DNA of 64,000 bases from Candidatus Electryonea clarkiae (GCA_030765455.1 JAVCCM010000041.1:1-64000), one strand, 5' to 3'; shown: positions 8,061 to 17,054, counted from the stretch's first letter. Numbers and translations are program-made. The notes: generated by a model not told the origin, from the sequence alone.

Positions 8061-9071
8061 ATGAACACTTCTCTAACAGAAGAGCATAAGGAAAAGGGAA
8101 CGACTTTAGGTCACCTTAAAGTTCAGGAACTACTTGATGAAGGTGCTGAACCTCTCAAATTAATTGTTCTTGCCGGGCAATCCGGTCTGAGTCGAAAAAT
8201 CATAGAGAAAGAGATACATAGACCTGGTTTGGCGCTTGCGGGATTCCTTCAGTTGTTCTCTTTTCAAAGAGTGCAGGTTTTAGGAAATACGGAGGTTCAT
8301 TACCTTCGGGGACTGACTCCGTCTGATCGCGCAAATGCCACGAAGAGCGTTATGGCACATGAAATTCCGTGTCTAATCCTGCCAAATTCAAACAAGCCTG
8401 GCAAAGAATTAGTAGAGGAAGCTGAACGTGCAAAAATCCCTATTCTTGGGAGTGAACACTCCACAACTGACCTGATTAATCTTCTTTCGACTTATCTTGA
8501 CAGCCGATTTGCGCCGTTTATCTCAGTACATAGCTCCCTGGTAGATGTTTACGGTTCCGGATTGTTGATAACCGGCAGAAGTGGAATTGGAAAGTCGGAA
8601 GTAGCGCTGGATTTAGTTGAGAGAGGACACCGCCTCGTTGCTGACGATGTTGTTCGTATTGAAAAGAAAGCAGAGGGCTTGTTGATTGGTTCAAGCCCTG
8701 AGATGATCAGGCACCTGATTGAGATCAGGGGAGTTGGTTTGATCGATGTAAGAAGGATGTTCGGTGTTCGCGGAATTCGGATGCAGAAGCGTGTAGAAGT
8801 TGAGGTGCGGCTGCAGGAGTGGGATGATAATGTTGAGTGGGAACGCATTGGACTTGACCAGGAAAATACTTCGTATCTTGGGGTGGAGATACCACTAGTA
8901 CGCCTTCCGATTTTCCCTGGGAAAAACATCTCGATGATTGCAGAGGTGATAGCCCTGAATGTTCATTTGAAAGTATATGGATTTAGCGCTGCTGAAGAAT
9001 TGGAAAAAAGAATGCATGAGAAGATCAACCGTCAGAATTTAAGACGATACCTGATTCGGGATTACGAATGA
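8061..9071 (+). CDS. hprK: HPr kinase/phosphorylase
   Basis: A 336-residue HprK, which phosphorylates and dephosphorylates HPr on serine 46 to couple carbon status to regulation. The N-terminal domain (to about 150) is followed by the kinase core with Walker A GRSGIGKS at 172-179, the ADD motif at 194-196 and the HprK signature EIRGVGLIDVRRMFGVRGIR at 221-240. Its stop overlaps the EIIA start (ATGA). No HPr gene is in view, so the substrate is encoded elsewhere. Confidence 0.97.
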   Translation: MNTSLTEEHKEKGTTLGHLKVQELLDEGAEPLKLIVLAGQSGLSRKIIEKEIHRPGLALAGFLQLFSFQRVQVLGNTEVHYLRGLTPSDRANATKSVMAHEIPCLILPNSNKPGKELVEEAERAKIPILGSEHSTTDLINLLSTYLDSRFAPFISVHSSLVDVYGSGLLITGRSGIGKSEVALDLVERGHRLVADDVVRIEKKAEGLLIGSSPEMIRHLIEIRGVGLIDVRRMFGVRGIRMQKRVEVEVRLQEWDDNVEWERIGLDQENTSYLGVEIPLVRLPIFPGKNISMIAEVIALNVHLKVYGFSAAEELEKRMHEKINRQNLRRYLIRDYE

Positions 9072-9463
9072 TCATCGGAGGCTTGATAGTCACTCACGGT
9101 GAATTGGGAGAAATTCTTGTAAAAGAAGCTTCACGAATAGCAGGTGAATCGGAAAAATTTACTTCACTCCGTACCACAGAATTTTCAGCAGATGAGATAA
9201 GTGAAAAAGTCAGGGCGATAATAACTGACGAACCCTGGATTGTATTTACAGATTGCCCGGGTACAGCTCCAACGCTGCGATCACAAATTGCTTTATCTGC
9301 TGGTCAGGCAGTTATCACAGGTGTGAATCTCGCGATGATTATTTCTTTTTTGCTTCATAGAGAAATCAATTCAGTCGAAGAGATGGCGGAACGAATGATA
9401 CGTGACGGTAAACGATCTATGGAGATACTTTGGCAGGGAAAACTTCACCCCCGCAAGGACTGA
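9068..9463 (+). CDS. Mannose-type PTS EIIA protein
   Basis: A 131-residue EIIA-Man domain, a soluble phosphocarrier. The phosphorylated histidine is H10 in LIVTHGELG, followed by the typical ESEKFTSL and TDCPGTAPTLRS loops. In classical systems it passes phosphate from HPr to EIIB for sugar import. Here it is translationally coupled to hprK (ATGA) and overlaps the EIIB gene by 34 nt, but no EIIC or EIID membrane subunit follows, which points to a regulatory phosphorelay or to permease genes elsewhere. Confidence 0.92.
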   Translation: MIIGGLIVTHGELGEILVKEASRIAGESEKFTSLRTTEFSADEISEKVRAIITDEPWIVFTDCPGTAPTLRSQIALSAGQAVITGVNLAMIISFLLHREINSVEEMAERMIRDGKRSMEILWQGKLHPRKD

Positions 9464-9918
9464 TCCTCAGGGTAGATAATCGTTTACTGCATGGTCAGGT
9501 GCTTTTAGGATGGGGAGAGGGATGGCCTGCAGATGAGATCTGGTTGGTAAGCGACCGGATTGTATCAGATTCCTTAGAATGTGAGTTATACACAGATGCC
9601 ATCCCCGGAAATATTGATGGAGGCGTGCTTTCCTTAAATGAAGCTGCGGAAAAATGGAGAAGTCTCCCAGAAGTTGACACCAATATTCTCGTAGTTCTTG
9701 AAAGCATCAGCGATTTACTCCTACTGCTTGAAAAAGGTATGATGCCGATAGAAGCAGGTTTAGGAAACCAAGAGGTGCATAAAGGGAAACATGTATATTT
9801 GAAAGAGCTTCGCTTAGACAATGATGATCTGGAAGTTCTGGAAAAAGTCTGTTCAATTGGGATACCCCTTGTAATACGTCCATTACCACACTCGGTAGCA
9901 ATTGAAGTAAAAGTTTGA
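9430..9918 (+). CDS. Mannose/sorbose-type PTS EIIB protein
   Basis: A 162-residue EIIB of the mannose-sorbose family. The active histidine is H21 in RVDNRLLHGQV, the family signature. I take the TTG at 9430 as start because GGAG lies 5 nt upstream; it gives a 34-nt overlap with EIIA. A CTG at 9460 overlapping the EIIA stop has no correctly spaced site. The absence of EIIC/EIID downstream is unusual for transport and suggests a signalling role with EIIA and HprK. Confidence 0.9.
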   Translation: MAGKTSPPQGLILRVDNRLLHGQVLLGWGEGWPADEIWLVSDRIVSDSLECELYTDAIPGNIDGGVLSLNEAAEKWRSLPEVDTNILVVLESISDLLLLLEKGMMPIEAGLGNQEVHKGKHVYLKELRLDNDDLEVLEKVCSIGIPLVIRPLPHSVAIEVKV

Positions 9919-9990
9919 ATTTCCTACTGATCTCTTTCCTTTTGAAGGGATTTGTTGCATATTCGCTTTAAGAAATAAATGGAGTTTGAG

Positions 9991-10887
9991 GTGGAGAAGA
10001 AACAAAACCTAACAGCGGAATTCTGGGTTGGACTAACGGTGCTGGCAGCCATTATTATCCTGATTGGCGGAATTATCTGGGGAAAGGGCGTTACATTCCA
10101 GACTGAGCATCAGTTTTTTCAAGTACAGTTTATGGAAGTGTATGGTTTGAAAGAAGGTTCCTCTGTACTGGTGCAGGGAGTAGCACGGGGGAAAGTGGGT
10201 ACTATATCACTTGATGCCAATCGTGCTGTAGTGGATATAAATCTCGATCATGGGGTAATTCTTTACAAAGACACTCAGGTATTGCTCTTTACTCCGCAAT
10301 TGATGGGCGGAAGAATGGTGTCTATCGATCCAGGCTCAGGTCCCGAACAGCTTGAGCCAGGCAGTGTTATTACCGGTGAGGTTCCAGCGGGGGTTGGAGA
10401 AGTCATGGCAGCCTCAGGCGAAGTTTTGAACGAAATACGCAGGATGATGGGGCACTTGAATAATACAGTCGCGCATGTTGAATCAGTACTTTCGGTTAGC
10501 AAACTTGGTGGGAGATTGGATATTTCCCTTAACGATTTAAACGAGACTACTTCTATGCTTCGTGCACGGCTGGATTCAACTTCGAATAAATTGAAATATG
10601 GGGCGGAAAGAATCGCTGATACCGGGGATGAACTTCATATGTTTGTCACTGATAACCGTCCAAAAATTGACTCGCTTGTCATACAAATGCAGGGAGTTGC
10701 AAATGATGTAAGTATAGTTTCAACAAACTTGAAATCATTAAGTGAAGCTGTATCTGATACCACCGGCTCTATTGGAAAAATGATATATTCCGATACACTC
10801 CACGATCAAATAGTGCGCACTCTTGCTGATATTGATTCCCTCGCAGCAAAATTGAAGAAAGAGGGAGTTAAAATAAGACTGTTTTAA
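9991..10887 (+). CDS. MCE-family (MlaD-like) lipid-transport protein
   Basis: About 298 residues. An N-terminal membrane anchor (about residues 10-30, FWVGLTVLAAIIILIGGIIW) is followed by one MCE/MlaD beta-barrel domain (about 35-115) and a long helical C-terminus (about 130-290) that in this family forms a periplasmic tunnel or needle. MCE proteins hexamerise and work with an MlaE permease and MlaF ATPase to move phospholipids between membranes; those genes are not in the window. GTG at 9991 has GGAG 6 nt upstream, whereas the ATG at 9979 has no site, so I prefer the GTG. It ends 3 nt from the convergent DUF4405 gene. Confidence 0.88.
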   Translation: MEKKQNLTAEFWVGLTVLAAIIILIGGIIWGKGVTFQTEHQFFQVQFMEVYGLKEGSSVLVQGVARGKVGTISLDANRAVVDINLDHGVILYKDTQVLLFTPQLMGGRMVSIDPGSGPEQLEPGSVITGEVPAGVGEVMAASGEVLNEIRRMMGHLNNTVAHVESVLSVSKLGGRLDISLNDLNETTSMLRARLDSTSNKLKYGAERIADTGDELHMFVTDNRPKIDSLVIQMQGVANDVSIVSTNLKSLSEAVSDTTGSIGKMIYSDTLHDQIVRTLADIDSLAAKLKKEGVKIRLF

Positions 10888-10890
10888 CCT

Positions 10891-11739
10891 TTAGTTTTTC
10901 CCTTCCAGTAAAATTTTGGCTATGTCTGATGGTGGAAGTTTTGACTCGGCTGCATATTCTTTAAGTGTTTTTTGTAGTGATATATCGACGAATCCTGCTG
11001 ATTTCAATCTCTTAATTGCCGTATCCAAGTCAATTTCTTTCAATTTACAATACTCTTCTACACTCATCTTACCTTGACCAGCTATATGATACAGGGAAGA
11101 AGATATTTTTTCCTGCAATTCATTTTCTTCGGATATAATTTCGAGTAATTTTTGAGGTGCAATATTGTATTTCTTCGCCAGCTCACCAAGCTCTTGATCT
11201 TCCCCGGAGGATTGGTATCCTGCAGATTTCAGTTTATCTATGAGTTCTTCAACAGGAATCCCTGCGAGTTTTTCCGCTGCTTCAAGTAAAGTCATTTCTT
11301 CAGCATGAGGTACTGGGGGTTCATTTTGCGATTCCTCATAAGATTCTTTGACAATGTCACTTAAAATACTGAGGCTGTTGACAGGTTGAATATTGTAAAT
11401 AGTCCCTATCCAGAGGATTATACCAAGGCCACACGAGATACCGAGTTCCCAAGGTCGGCGGATCGATCTGGAAGATTTGTTCTTGATATAACTCCAGAAT
11501 ACTTTCCAGTTGAACCAGAACAGATGCAGAAGACCGGAAATCAACATAGTTGCAACAAAAACAATATGAATTTCACTCCATTGATCCTTGTCTAATCCCA
11601 AAGAAGTCCAGTTTATCCAATTAGCAATTCTTCCCTTTGGTGTTAGAAAAAGAATTATACCTGAAAATGAAGCAAGCAGGAAACTTATTGTCAGAATAAA
11701 ACTGGTCAAAATTTTAAATTTAAATTTTGTGTGCTTCAT
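10891..11739 (-). CDS. DUF4405 membrane protein with C-terminal helical repeats
   Basis: A 282-residue inner-membrane protein. Three hydrophobic segments (about residues 10-30, 55-75, 100-122) form a DUF4405/cytochrome b561-like bundle; histidines in SEIHIVFVA and SGLLHLFWFNW sit where this family can bind haem. The soluble C-terminus (about 140-282) has three related helical units with the pattern LAxxxxIPxxxLxxxLKSAGY/F, resembling small DNA- or peptide-binding helix pairs. Function is unknown; a redox or membrane-sensor role is inference. The ATG at 11739 has GAGG 6 nt upstream and fits a first membrane helix. It is convergent with the MCE gene with only 3 nt between stops. Confidence 0.75.
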   Translation of the reverse strand: MKHTKFKFKILTSFILTISFLLASFSGIILFLTPKGRIANWINWTSLGLDKDQWSEIHIVFVATMLISGLLHLFWFNWKVFWSYIKNKSSRSIRRPWELGISCGLGIILWIGTIYNIQPVNSLSILSDIVKESYEESQNEPPVPHAEEMTLLEAAEKLAGIPVEELIDKLKSAGYQSSGEDQELGELAKKYNIAPQKLLEIISEENELQEKISSSLYHIAGQGKMSVEEYCKLKEIDLDTAIKRLKSAGFVDISLQKTLKEYAAESKLPPSDIAKILLEGKN

Positions 11740-12435
11740 GTTAAACCTCAAAATGTTGTAACTACTTAATAGAAATTCACTTATTAAATATAATTGGATG
11801 TCCCACCACACAGCATATTACTAATAATATGAAATTTAGCAAAAATCGGCTCATCTGGTGTAAAATATACTGTATGAAAGTTAAGACATAATCTTTTCAG
11901 AAAAAACTATTGATCCATACGACAGCAATATCTTAATACTATTTATACCCTTTGAAAGATATTTCTAATTAGAATCCATAAAATATTTTCACCCTGGATA
12001 TTTAACAAATAAATTCTTGAAGCGATAGAGCGCAAAACCACAAAATCATGATGAGTATTACATGGACGTACGCTCTGTCAATCTGTTCTCTATTGGATGC
12101 AGTTTGGTGGTAATTGTTATTCAGAAAGAGGAGCATTTTCTCGCTTTCAGGAACAGAAAACATTCTATTTAGTAGAAGAATTGAGATATTTCGCTACAAT
12201 GGGAATAGCGATGCAACCCATCAGCCAGGAGTATTGTAGGAAAAGAAATTAGTTAAATCACTATACCGTACCATCGTTTCAGTAAGAGGAACTTGTCGAA
12301 ATTGACTACTCTGCCTGTTACTGCTCGATTATATTGAGAGCCATACTAATAACAAATAATATATATTGCGTTGGTTTGTGATTCTTCATTACTTTGCGAA
12401 GCTTTAAAAGCGAAAATTAATTATTGGAGTATATC
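11740..12435. other. Long intergenic region before the deoB operon
   Basis: Nearly 700 AT-rich nucleotides between divergent genes. I found one good plus-strand promoter (12334-12362) near the right side and no convincing gene, riboswitch or repeat. A 34-codon frame beginning at 12063 has no ribosome binding site and is not called. Confidence 0.5.
12334..12362 (+). promoter_or_regulatory. Sigma70-type promoter for the small gene and deoB
   Basis: TTGAGA (12334-12339), exactly 17 nt, then TAATAT (12357-12362). This leaves a 5' leader of about 65 nt before the small gene at 12436. Confidence 0.55.
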
Positions 12436-12630
12436 ATGGCAAAAGGAAGATCATTTTCAGCCAAACTGGCAAAAGGAAAAAAGAAGAGAATAAACGAAGC
12501 CGGTGAAGAAGTCATCAGTGTGCGTATTCTTAAGCCTACAGAGGTGGAGGGCAAACCGGGGGTGTTTCGTTATCGTGCGGTTATGATGGATATGTCTCCT
12601 TCGATGGAGAAGGATGTATATGAGTCCTGA
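12436..12630 (+). CDS. Small basic protein, function unknown
   Basis: A 64-residue protein beginning MAKGRSFSAKLAKGKKKR, strongly basic in its first 20 residues, then a mixed region likely to form a small beta structure (VISVRILKP, FRYRAVMMD). GGAG lies 6 nt before the ATG, and the gene is followed with an 11-nt overlap by deoB, so it is probably translated and co-expressed. The beginning resembles small MAKGKxFADK proteins I recall from FCB-type genomes, which carry cysteine pairs; this one has no cysteine. I do not assign a function; a nucleic-acid or ribosome contact would fit the charge but is only a guess. Confidence 0.6.
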   Translation: MAKGRSFSAKLAKGKKKRINEAGEEVISVRILKPTEVEGKPGVFRYRAVMMDMSPSMEKDVYES

Positions 12631-13798
12631 CAAACCCAGGGCTTTTCTGATTATTCTTGATGGCGTCGGAACAGGTAATGCTCCCGACGCTTCTTTGTAT
12701 GGTGACGAAGGAAGCGATACTCTGGGAAACCTTTCCCGTGAACTTGGAGGATTGGATCTTCCCAATCTGCAAAAGTTGGGTCTTGGAAATATAATTGACA
12801 TTGAAGGAATGCCTCCGGTTACTACTCCGATTGCCTGTTATGGGAGGATGGAAGAGCAGAGTGCTGGCAAAGATTCTGTGACAGGACACTGGGAAATTGC
12901 CGGATTAACTACTTCTGAACCGTTTCCAGTTTATCCTGAGGGTTTTCCTGCTGAGGTTGTATCGTTGGTGGAAGAAGTGTCAGGAATTGAAATCATCGGT
13001 AACGAAGTTGCCTCTGGTACAGAAATTATGGCGCGTCTGGGTCAGCAACATGTAGAATCCGGAAGATTAATCTTATATACCTCCGCTGATTCCGTTCTTC
13101 AGCTTCTCGCTCATGAGGAGATTGTTCCAATCGAAGAATTGTATCGTATCTGTGAGGAGATACGAAGGCAGCTTGAGCCGCCTCACAGGATGGGACGAGT
13201 GATCGCACGTCCGTTTATCGGGAAGGATGGGGCTTTTGATCGTACCCCAAACAGGCGCGATTATTCGATTAAGCCACCACAAGATACTATATTGGATCAA
13301 CTTATTGCAAAAAAATATCCAGTAATAAGCATTGGTAAAGTTGATACATTATTCGATGGCAAGGGCTTCAGTAGTGCTGAGCATACAAAGAACAACGCTG
13401 ATGGTATAAATAGAATATCCTCGAAGATCAGAGATTTCGACACAGGACTGATATTTGCGAACCTGATAGATTTTGACATGTTATGGGGACATCGTAATGA
13501 TTCTGAAGGATTTTATAAAGGGTTGATAGAACTGGACAAAGCCTTGCCATACTGGCTCGAATTATTACGACCTGACGATTTGGTGATAATGACAGCGGAT
13601 CATGGTAACGATCCCACAACACCATCAACCGACCACTCAAGAGAACAGGTTCCGTTGCTTACATGGAAGGGAAAAGGTGGCAATGGATTAAACCTTGGTA
13701 AACGAAAAGGATTTTACGACATTGCCGCTACGTTGGGGGAATTCTTTGACGTTGACTGGAATGGGGAAGGGGTTTCCTTCCTTCAACAATTGAACTGA
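12620..13798 (+). CDS. deoB: Phosphopentomutase
   Basis: A 392-residue member of the alkaline phosphatase superfamily that interconverts (deoxy)ribose 1-phosphate and 5-phosphate in nucleoside salvage. Metal-site motifs are present: LDGVGTGNAPDA at the N-terminus, a GHRND-containing DMLWGHRND and TADHGNDPTTPSTDHSRE near the C-terminus; the catalytic threonine region is AGKDSVTGHWEI. The ATG at 12620 with AAGGA 5 nt upstream is better than the ATG at 12614. Confidence 0.96.
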   Translation: MSPDKPRAFLIILDGVGTGNAPDASLYGDEGSDTLGNLSRELGGLDLPNLQKLGLGNIIDIEGMPPVTTPIACYGRMEEQSAGKDSVTGHWEIAGLTTSEPFPVYPEGFPAEVVSLVEEVSGIEIIGNEVASGTEIMARLGQQHVESGRLILYTSADSVLQLLAHEEIVPIEELYRICEEIRRQLEPPHRMGRVIARPFIGKDGAFDRTPNRRDYSIKPPQDTILDQLIAKKYPVISIGKVDTLFDGKGFSSAEHTKNNADGINRISSKIRDFDTGLIFANLIDFDMLWGHRNDSEGFYKGLIELDKALPYWLELLRPDDLVIMTADHGNDPTTPSTDHSREQVPLLTWKGKGGNGLNLGKRKGFYDIAATLGEFFDVDWNGEGVSFLQQLN

Positions 13799-13903
13799 TC
13801 CTACAGAACTTGTATCTTTTTGAAGTTTTGAAACATCTGAGAGGGTAGGAGCACCTGCCTTGCCTGATTCAGGAAAATTTTCGACAGAAACTATTTGATT
13901 ATT

Positions 13904-14500
13904 ATGCTACATCATATTTTGCTCGCAACAAGAAATGAAGATAAACGCCGTGAACTGTCTGTCATGCTCGGCGATGAAGTAATCATTCACCATCCGGATG
14001 AGTTCTCCGATCAGGAGGTAGAGGAAACTGAAGACAGCCTCTGGGGAAATGCACTGCTGAAAGCCAGGCATGGTTTCAAAAGTTCAGGACTTCCTTCGGT
14101 GGCTGATGATACCGGTCTTGAAGTTGATGCACTTAATGGAGAACCCGGAGTATATTCTTCCAGATATGCGGGAATAAATGCAACTTATAACGATAACGTT
14201 AACAAATTACTTAAAGAATTAAAGGCGTTCCTGGAGAAGGAAAGAACCACACGATTCAGGACTGTTATAGCATACGTAGATGAGCATGGGGAGCAACGTT
14301 TTGATGGTTTGGTTGAAGGAACGATTACAATGGATAAACACGGTGCAAGCGGCTTTGGTTATGATCCTGTATTCAAACCGGATGGATACACCATTACAAT
14401 GGCTGAAATGAGTTTAAGCACCAAAAACAAAATCAGTCACAGGGGAAAAGCATTCCGAGCTTTTGTAGAGTGGTGGCAAAATAAGAATAACACTGATTGA
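13904..14500 (+). CDS. rdgB: Non-canonical purine NTP pyrophosphatase (RdgB/HAM1)
   Basis: A 198-residue Ham1/RdgB enzyme that hydrolyses dITP, ITP and XTP to monophosphates and so keeps deaminated purines out of DNA and RNA. Motifs seen are LATRNEDKRREL at the start, VADDTGLEVDALNGEPGVYS with the catalytic aspartates, and GASGFGYDPVFKPDG. The ATG at 13904 gives the usual length; an in-frame TTG three codons earlier has no better site. The cysteine desulfurase gene starts 3 nt after its stop. Confidence 0.95.
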   Translation: MLHHILLATRNEDKRRELSVMLGDEVIIHHPDEFSDQEVEETEDSLWGNALLKARHGFKSSGLPSVADDTGLEVDALNGEPGVYSSRYAGINATYNDNVNKLLKELKAFLEKERTTRFRTVIAYVDEHGEQRFDGLVEGTITMDKHGASGFGYDPVFKPDGYTITMAEMSLSTKNKISHRGKAFRAFVEWWQNKNNTD

Positions 14501-14503
14501 GAA

Positions 14504-15679
14504 ATGAAGAATAAAGATTCTAAAAAATTAATATACATGGACCACAGCGCGACGACTCCTGTTGATCCACGAGTTGCTGAAATCGTATCAAGGACTATGC
14601 TTGAGCAATGGGGGAATCCTTCCAGCAGGTATGCGAAAGGTAATGAAGCCAAACTTGTCCTCGACGGTGCAAGGCAGCAAGTCGCAGGTTTACTTGGGGC
14701 TGATCCGGGAGCAATATTTTTCACCTCAGGTGGAACTGAAGCTGATAATATGGCAGTCATCGGCACCATGATGGCAGCTAAAAAATCTGGAAAAGGTAAT
14801 CATCTGATTACCAGCGACTTTGAACATAGCGCTATCTCGAAATCCGCACAATTCCTTGAAGAACAAGGATTCCGAGTAACGAAACTTCCCGTAAATCCTG
14901 AGGGGTTTGTCGAACCGGACCGGTTAATAGAAGCGATTAGAGACGATACGGCTCTCGTAAACCTGATGCACGTTAATAATGAGATAGGGACAATTCAACC
15001 AATATCTGAATTCGGAGCAATTTGCAGGGAAAGAGGGATTCTATTCCACACTGATGCAGTTCAATCTTTTGGAAAAATTCCATTGGATGTGTCAACTATG
15101 CCCCTCGATCTTGTTTCAGTCTCGAGTCATAAGATTTACGGTCCCAAGGGGATTGGAGCTCTTTATATCAGAGAAGGTATTGAGATCGAGCCAAGAGTAT
15201 ATGGCGGCGGTCAAGAAGACAAAGTAAGAACCGGCACCGAGAATATGCCCGGTATTGCTGGATTTGGTGAGGCTGTCAGGATATGCAACGAATTAATCAG
15301 CACAGAACAGATTGAACTTGCTGAACTTAGAAACTTGCTCCTGGAGAGTATAACAGAATCGGTCAAGGATGATATTCTGATAAATGGGAGTATGGAATCA
15401 CGTTTGGGTGCAAACCTGAACCTGTCATTTCCCGGTATTGAAGGGGAATCTTTACTATTGTCATTGGATATTGATGGAATAGCTGCATCCAGCGGCTCAG
15501 CATGCAGCTCAGGCAGCACAGAGCCCTCACCAGTACTCCTTGCCCTCGGACTTGACAAAGAAACAGCGCAATCGTCCATCCGTCTCACGCTGGGACGCTC
15601 CAACACCAGGGAAGATATTCTGTTTGTTGCCGAAAGAATTGGTTATCATGTAAACAGGTTACGGGAATTTGCATTTTAA
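14504..15679 (+). CDS. Cysteine desulfurase (IscS/NifS type)
   Basis: A 391-residue PLP enzyme that takes sulfur from cysteine as an enzyme persulfide. H108 stacks on PLP (DFEHSA), K210 in SVSSHKIYGPKG forms the Schiff base, and the catalytic C334 lies in the loop SSGSACSSGSTEPS. The length and flexible Cys loop match the class I IscS/NifS group. It lies 45 nt before mnmA, so delivery of sulfur to tRNA thiolation is its likely main job here; a role in Fe-S assembly is also possible since no iscU is next to it. It could equally serve selenocysteine lyase chemistry, but nothing shows this. Confidence 0.94.
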   Translation: MKNKDSKKLIYMDHSATTPVDPRVAEIVSRTMLEQWGNPSSRYAKGNEAKLVLDGARQQVAGLLGADPGAIFFTSGGTEADNMAVIGTMMAAKKSGKGNHLITSDFEHSAISKSAQFLEEQGFRVTKLPVNPEGFVEPDRLIEAIRDDTALVNLMHVNNEIGTIQPISEFGAICRERGILFHTDAVQSFGKIPLDVSTMPLDLVSVSSHKIYGPKGIGALYIREGIEIEPRVYGGGQEDKVRTGTENMPGIAGFGEAVRICNELISTEQIELAELRNLLLESITESVKDDILINGSMESRLGANLNLSFPGIEGESLLLSLDIDGIAASSGSACSSGSTEPSPVLLALGLDKETAQSSIRLTLGRSNTREDILFVAERIGYHVNRLREFAF

Positions 15680-15724
15680 GCATAATAATATTTCAAGGAT
15701 TTTTTAATTCTTCATTAAGAACCA

Positions 15725-16837
15725 ATGCAAAGAAAAGGTAAAAGAGCAGCAGTATTAATGAGCGGCGGAGTAGATAGTTCCACTGCGGCAGCCCTGTTGA
15801 AAAAACAGGGTTTTGACGTTATAGGAGTTACTCTGCAACTTTGGGATTATGATAGCACCAATCACCGTCCCCAGGGGAAACGTGGTTGTTGCGATATTTC
15901 ACACCAGATGGACGCAATGCATGTTTGTGATGTTCTTGGAATTCATCATGTTGTCCTCGATCACAGGAAACAATTCAATCTCGAAGTGGTTGAGCCGTAC
16001 GGACAGTCCTATTTATCTGGTGAAACTCCCAATCCTTGCGTTTTATGCAACAGCAAGATAAAATGGGGAAGTGTGCTTCCGAAAATAGACGCTTTGGAAT
16101 GCGATTATCTCGCCACCGGTCACTACGCGAAAATTGTCAGGGGAAAATATGGCATACGTCTTGAGAAAAGCATAGATTTGACCAAAGACCAGAGTTACGC
16201 ATTGTGGCAGATTCCACATCAAACACTGGAACGTACTCTGCTACCTTTGGGCAATTGGGAAAAGAAAAAGATAAGGGAAGTTGCTCATCAGCATGGGTTC
16301 CGAAACGCCGGTAAACCGGACAGCCAGGAAGTTTGTTTCATTGATGATCATTATGGAGAATTCCTTAGAGATACTCGTCATGATATGGTTGAAGCGATTG
16401 GAAATGGTGAGATTATTGATGAGAATGACAAAGTAGTTGGCGCTCATGACGGATTTTTCCGGTTCACTGTTGGACAGAGAAAAGGATTGAATATAGGTGA
16501 TGGCAAAGGTCCTTATTATGTAGTCGGATTAAAACCGGAAACTAATCAGGTCGTTGTCGGAGACTTGAACGCAGTAAAGAGATCAGGTTGTGTTATCCGG
16601 GAAATAAATTGGATATCTTTCGATGCGCCTGCGAAACCGGAACCGTGTAACGTCAAAATACGATATAATGATCCGGGCGTACCAGGTACTATCTTCCCGG
16701 AGGAGAATGGATCGCTTACAATTAGGTTCAATCAACCTCGAGCTGCTGTAACACCAGGGCAATCAGCCGTCTGGTATCGAGGAAAAGCAGTATGGGGTGG
16801 AGGAATAATTTCAATGGGGATTAAAAGTGAAGTGTGA
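15725..16837 (+). CDS. mnmA: tRNA-specific 2-thiouridylase
   Basis: A 370-residue ATP pyrophosphatase enzyme that makes 2-thiouridine at position 34 of tRNAs for Lys, Glu and Gln. The PP-loop SGGVDSS is at 13-19; the catalytic cysteine pair is C105 (TPNPCVLCN) and C204 (SQEVCFIDD). A central domain and C-terminal beta-barrel follow. The nearby cysteine desulfurase is the natural sulfur donor. A stem-loop lies 20 nt after the stop. Confidence 0.97.
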   Translation: MQRKGKRAAVLMSGGVDSSTAAALLKKQGFDVIGVTLQLWDYDSTNHRPQGKRGCCDISHQMDAMHVCDVLGIHHVVLDHRKQFNLEVVEPYGQSYLSGETPNPCVLCNSKIKWGSVLPKIDALECDYLATGHYAKIVRGKYGIRLEKSIDLTKDQSYALWQIPHQTLERTLLPLGNWEKKKIREVAHQHGFRNAGKPDSQEVCFIDDHYGEFLRDTRHDMVEAIGNGEIIDENDKVVGAHDGFFRFTVGQRKGLNIGDGKGPYYVVGLKPETNQVVVGDLNAVKRSGCVIREINWISFDAPAKPEPCNVKIRYNDPGVPGTIFPEENGSLTIRFNQPRAAVTPGQSAVWYRGKAVWGGGIISMGIKSEV

Positions 16838-16856
16838 AAGCTCAAAAGTAGATTCA

Positions 16857-16894
16857 TTCCGTCAGGTTTCCGGTTCGTACACGACCTGACGGAA
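16857..16894 (+). terminator. Stem-loop after mnmA
   Basis: A perfect 11-bp stem TTCCGTCAGGT/ACCTGACGGAA with a 16-nt loop, 20 nt after the mnmA stop. It lacks a U run, so it may be a Rho-assisted or mRNA-stabilising structure instead of an intrinsic terminator. Confidence 0.45.
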
Positions 16895-16951
16895 CAAAGA
16901 CGACATATCGTATTTCGTATTATTTGAATGTTAACTCTTAAATAACAATGT

Positions 16952-17054
16952 TTGTAGGGGCAGGATTTATCCGCCCGCAGGTTTGAGAGGATAATAATAT
17001 CTATATAGAGACACTTGAATACGTAGAACGGGCGGATAAATCCTGCCCCTACAA
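16952..17054. repeat. Perfect 26-bp inverted repeat, REP-like
   Basis: Arms 16952-16977 and 17029-17054 are exact reverse complements over 26 bp, separated by 51 nt. Each arm is itself an imperfect palindrome (GGGCAGGAT...ATCCGCCC), the structure of bacterial REP/BIME elements. It fills the 287-nt gap between mnmA and panB, with no gene inside. Confidence 0.8.
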
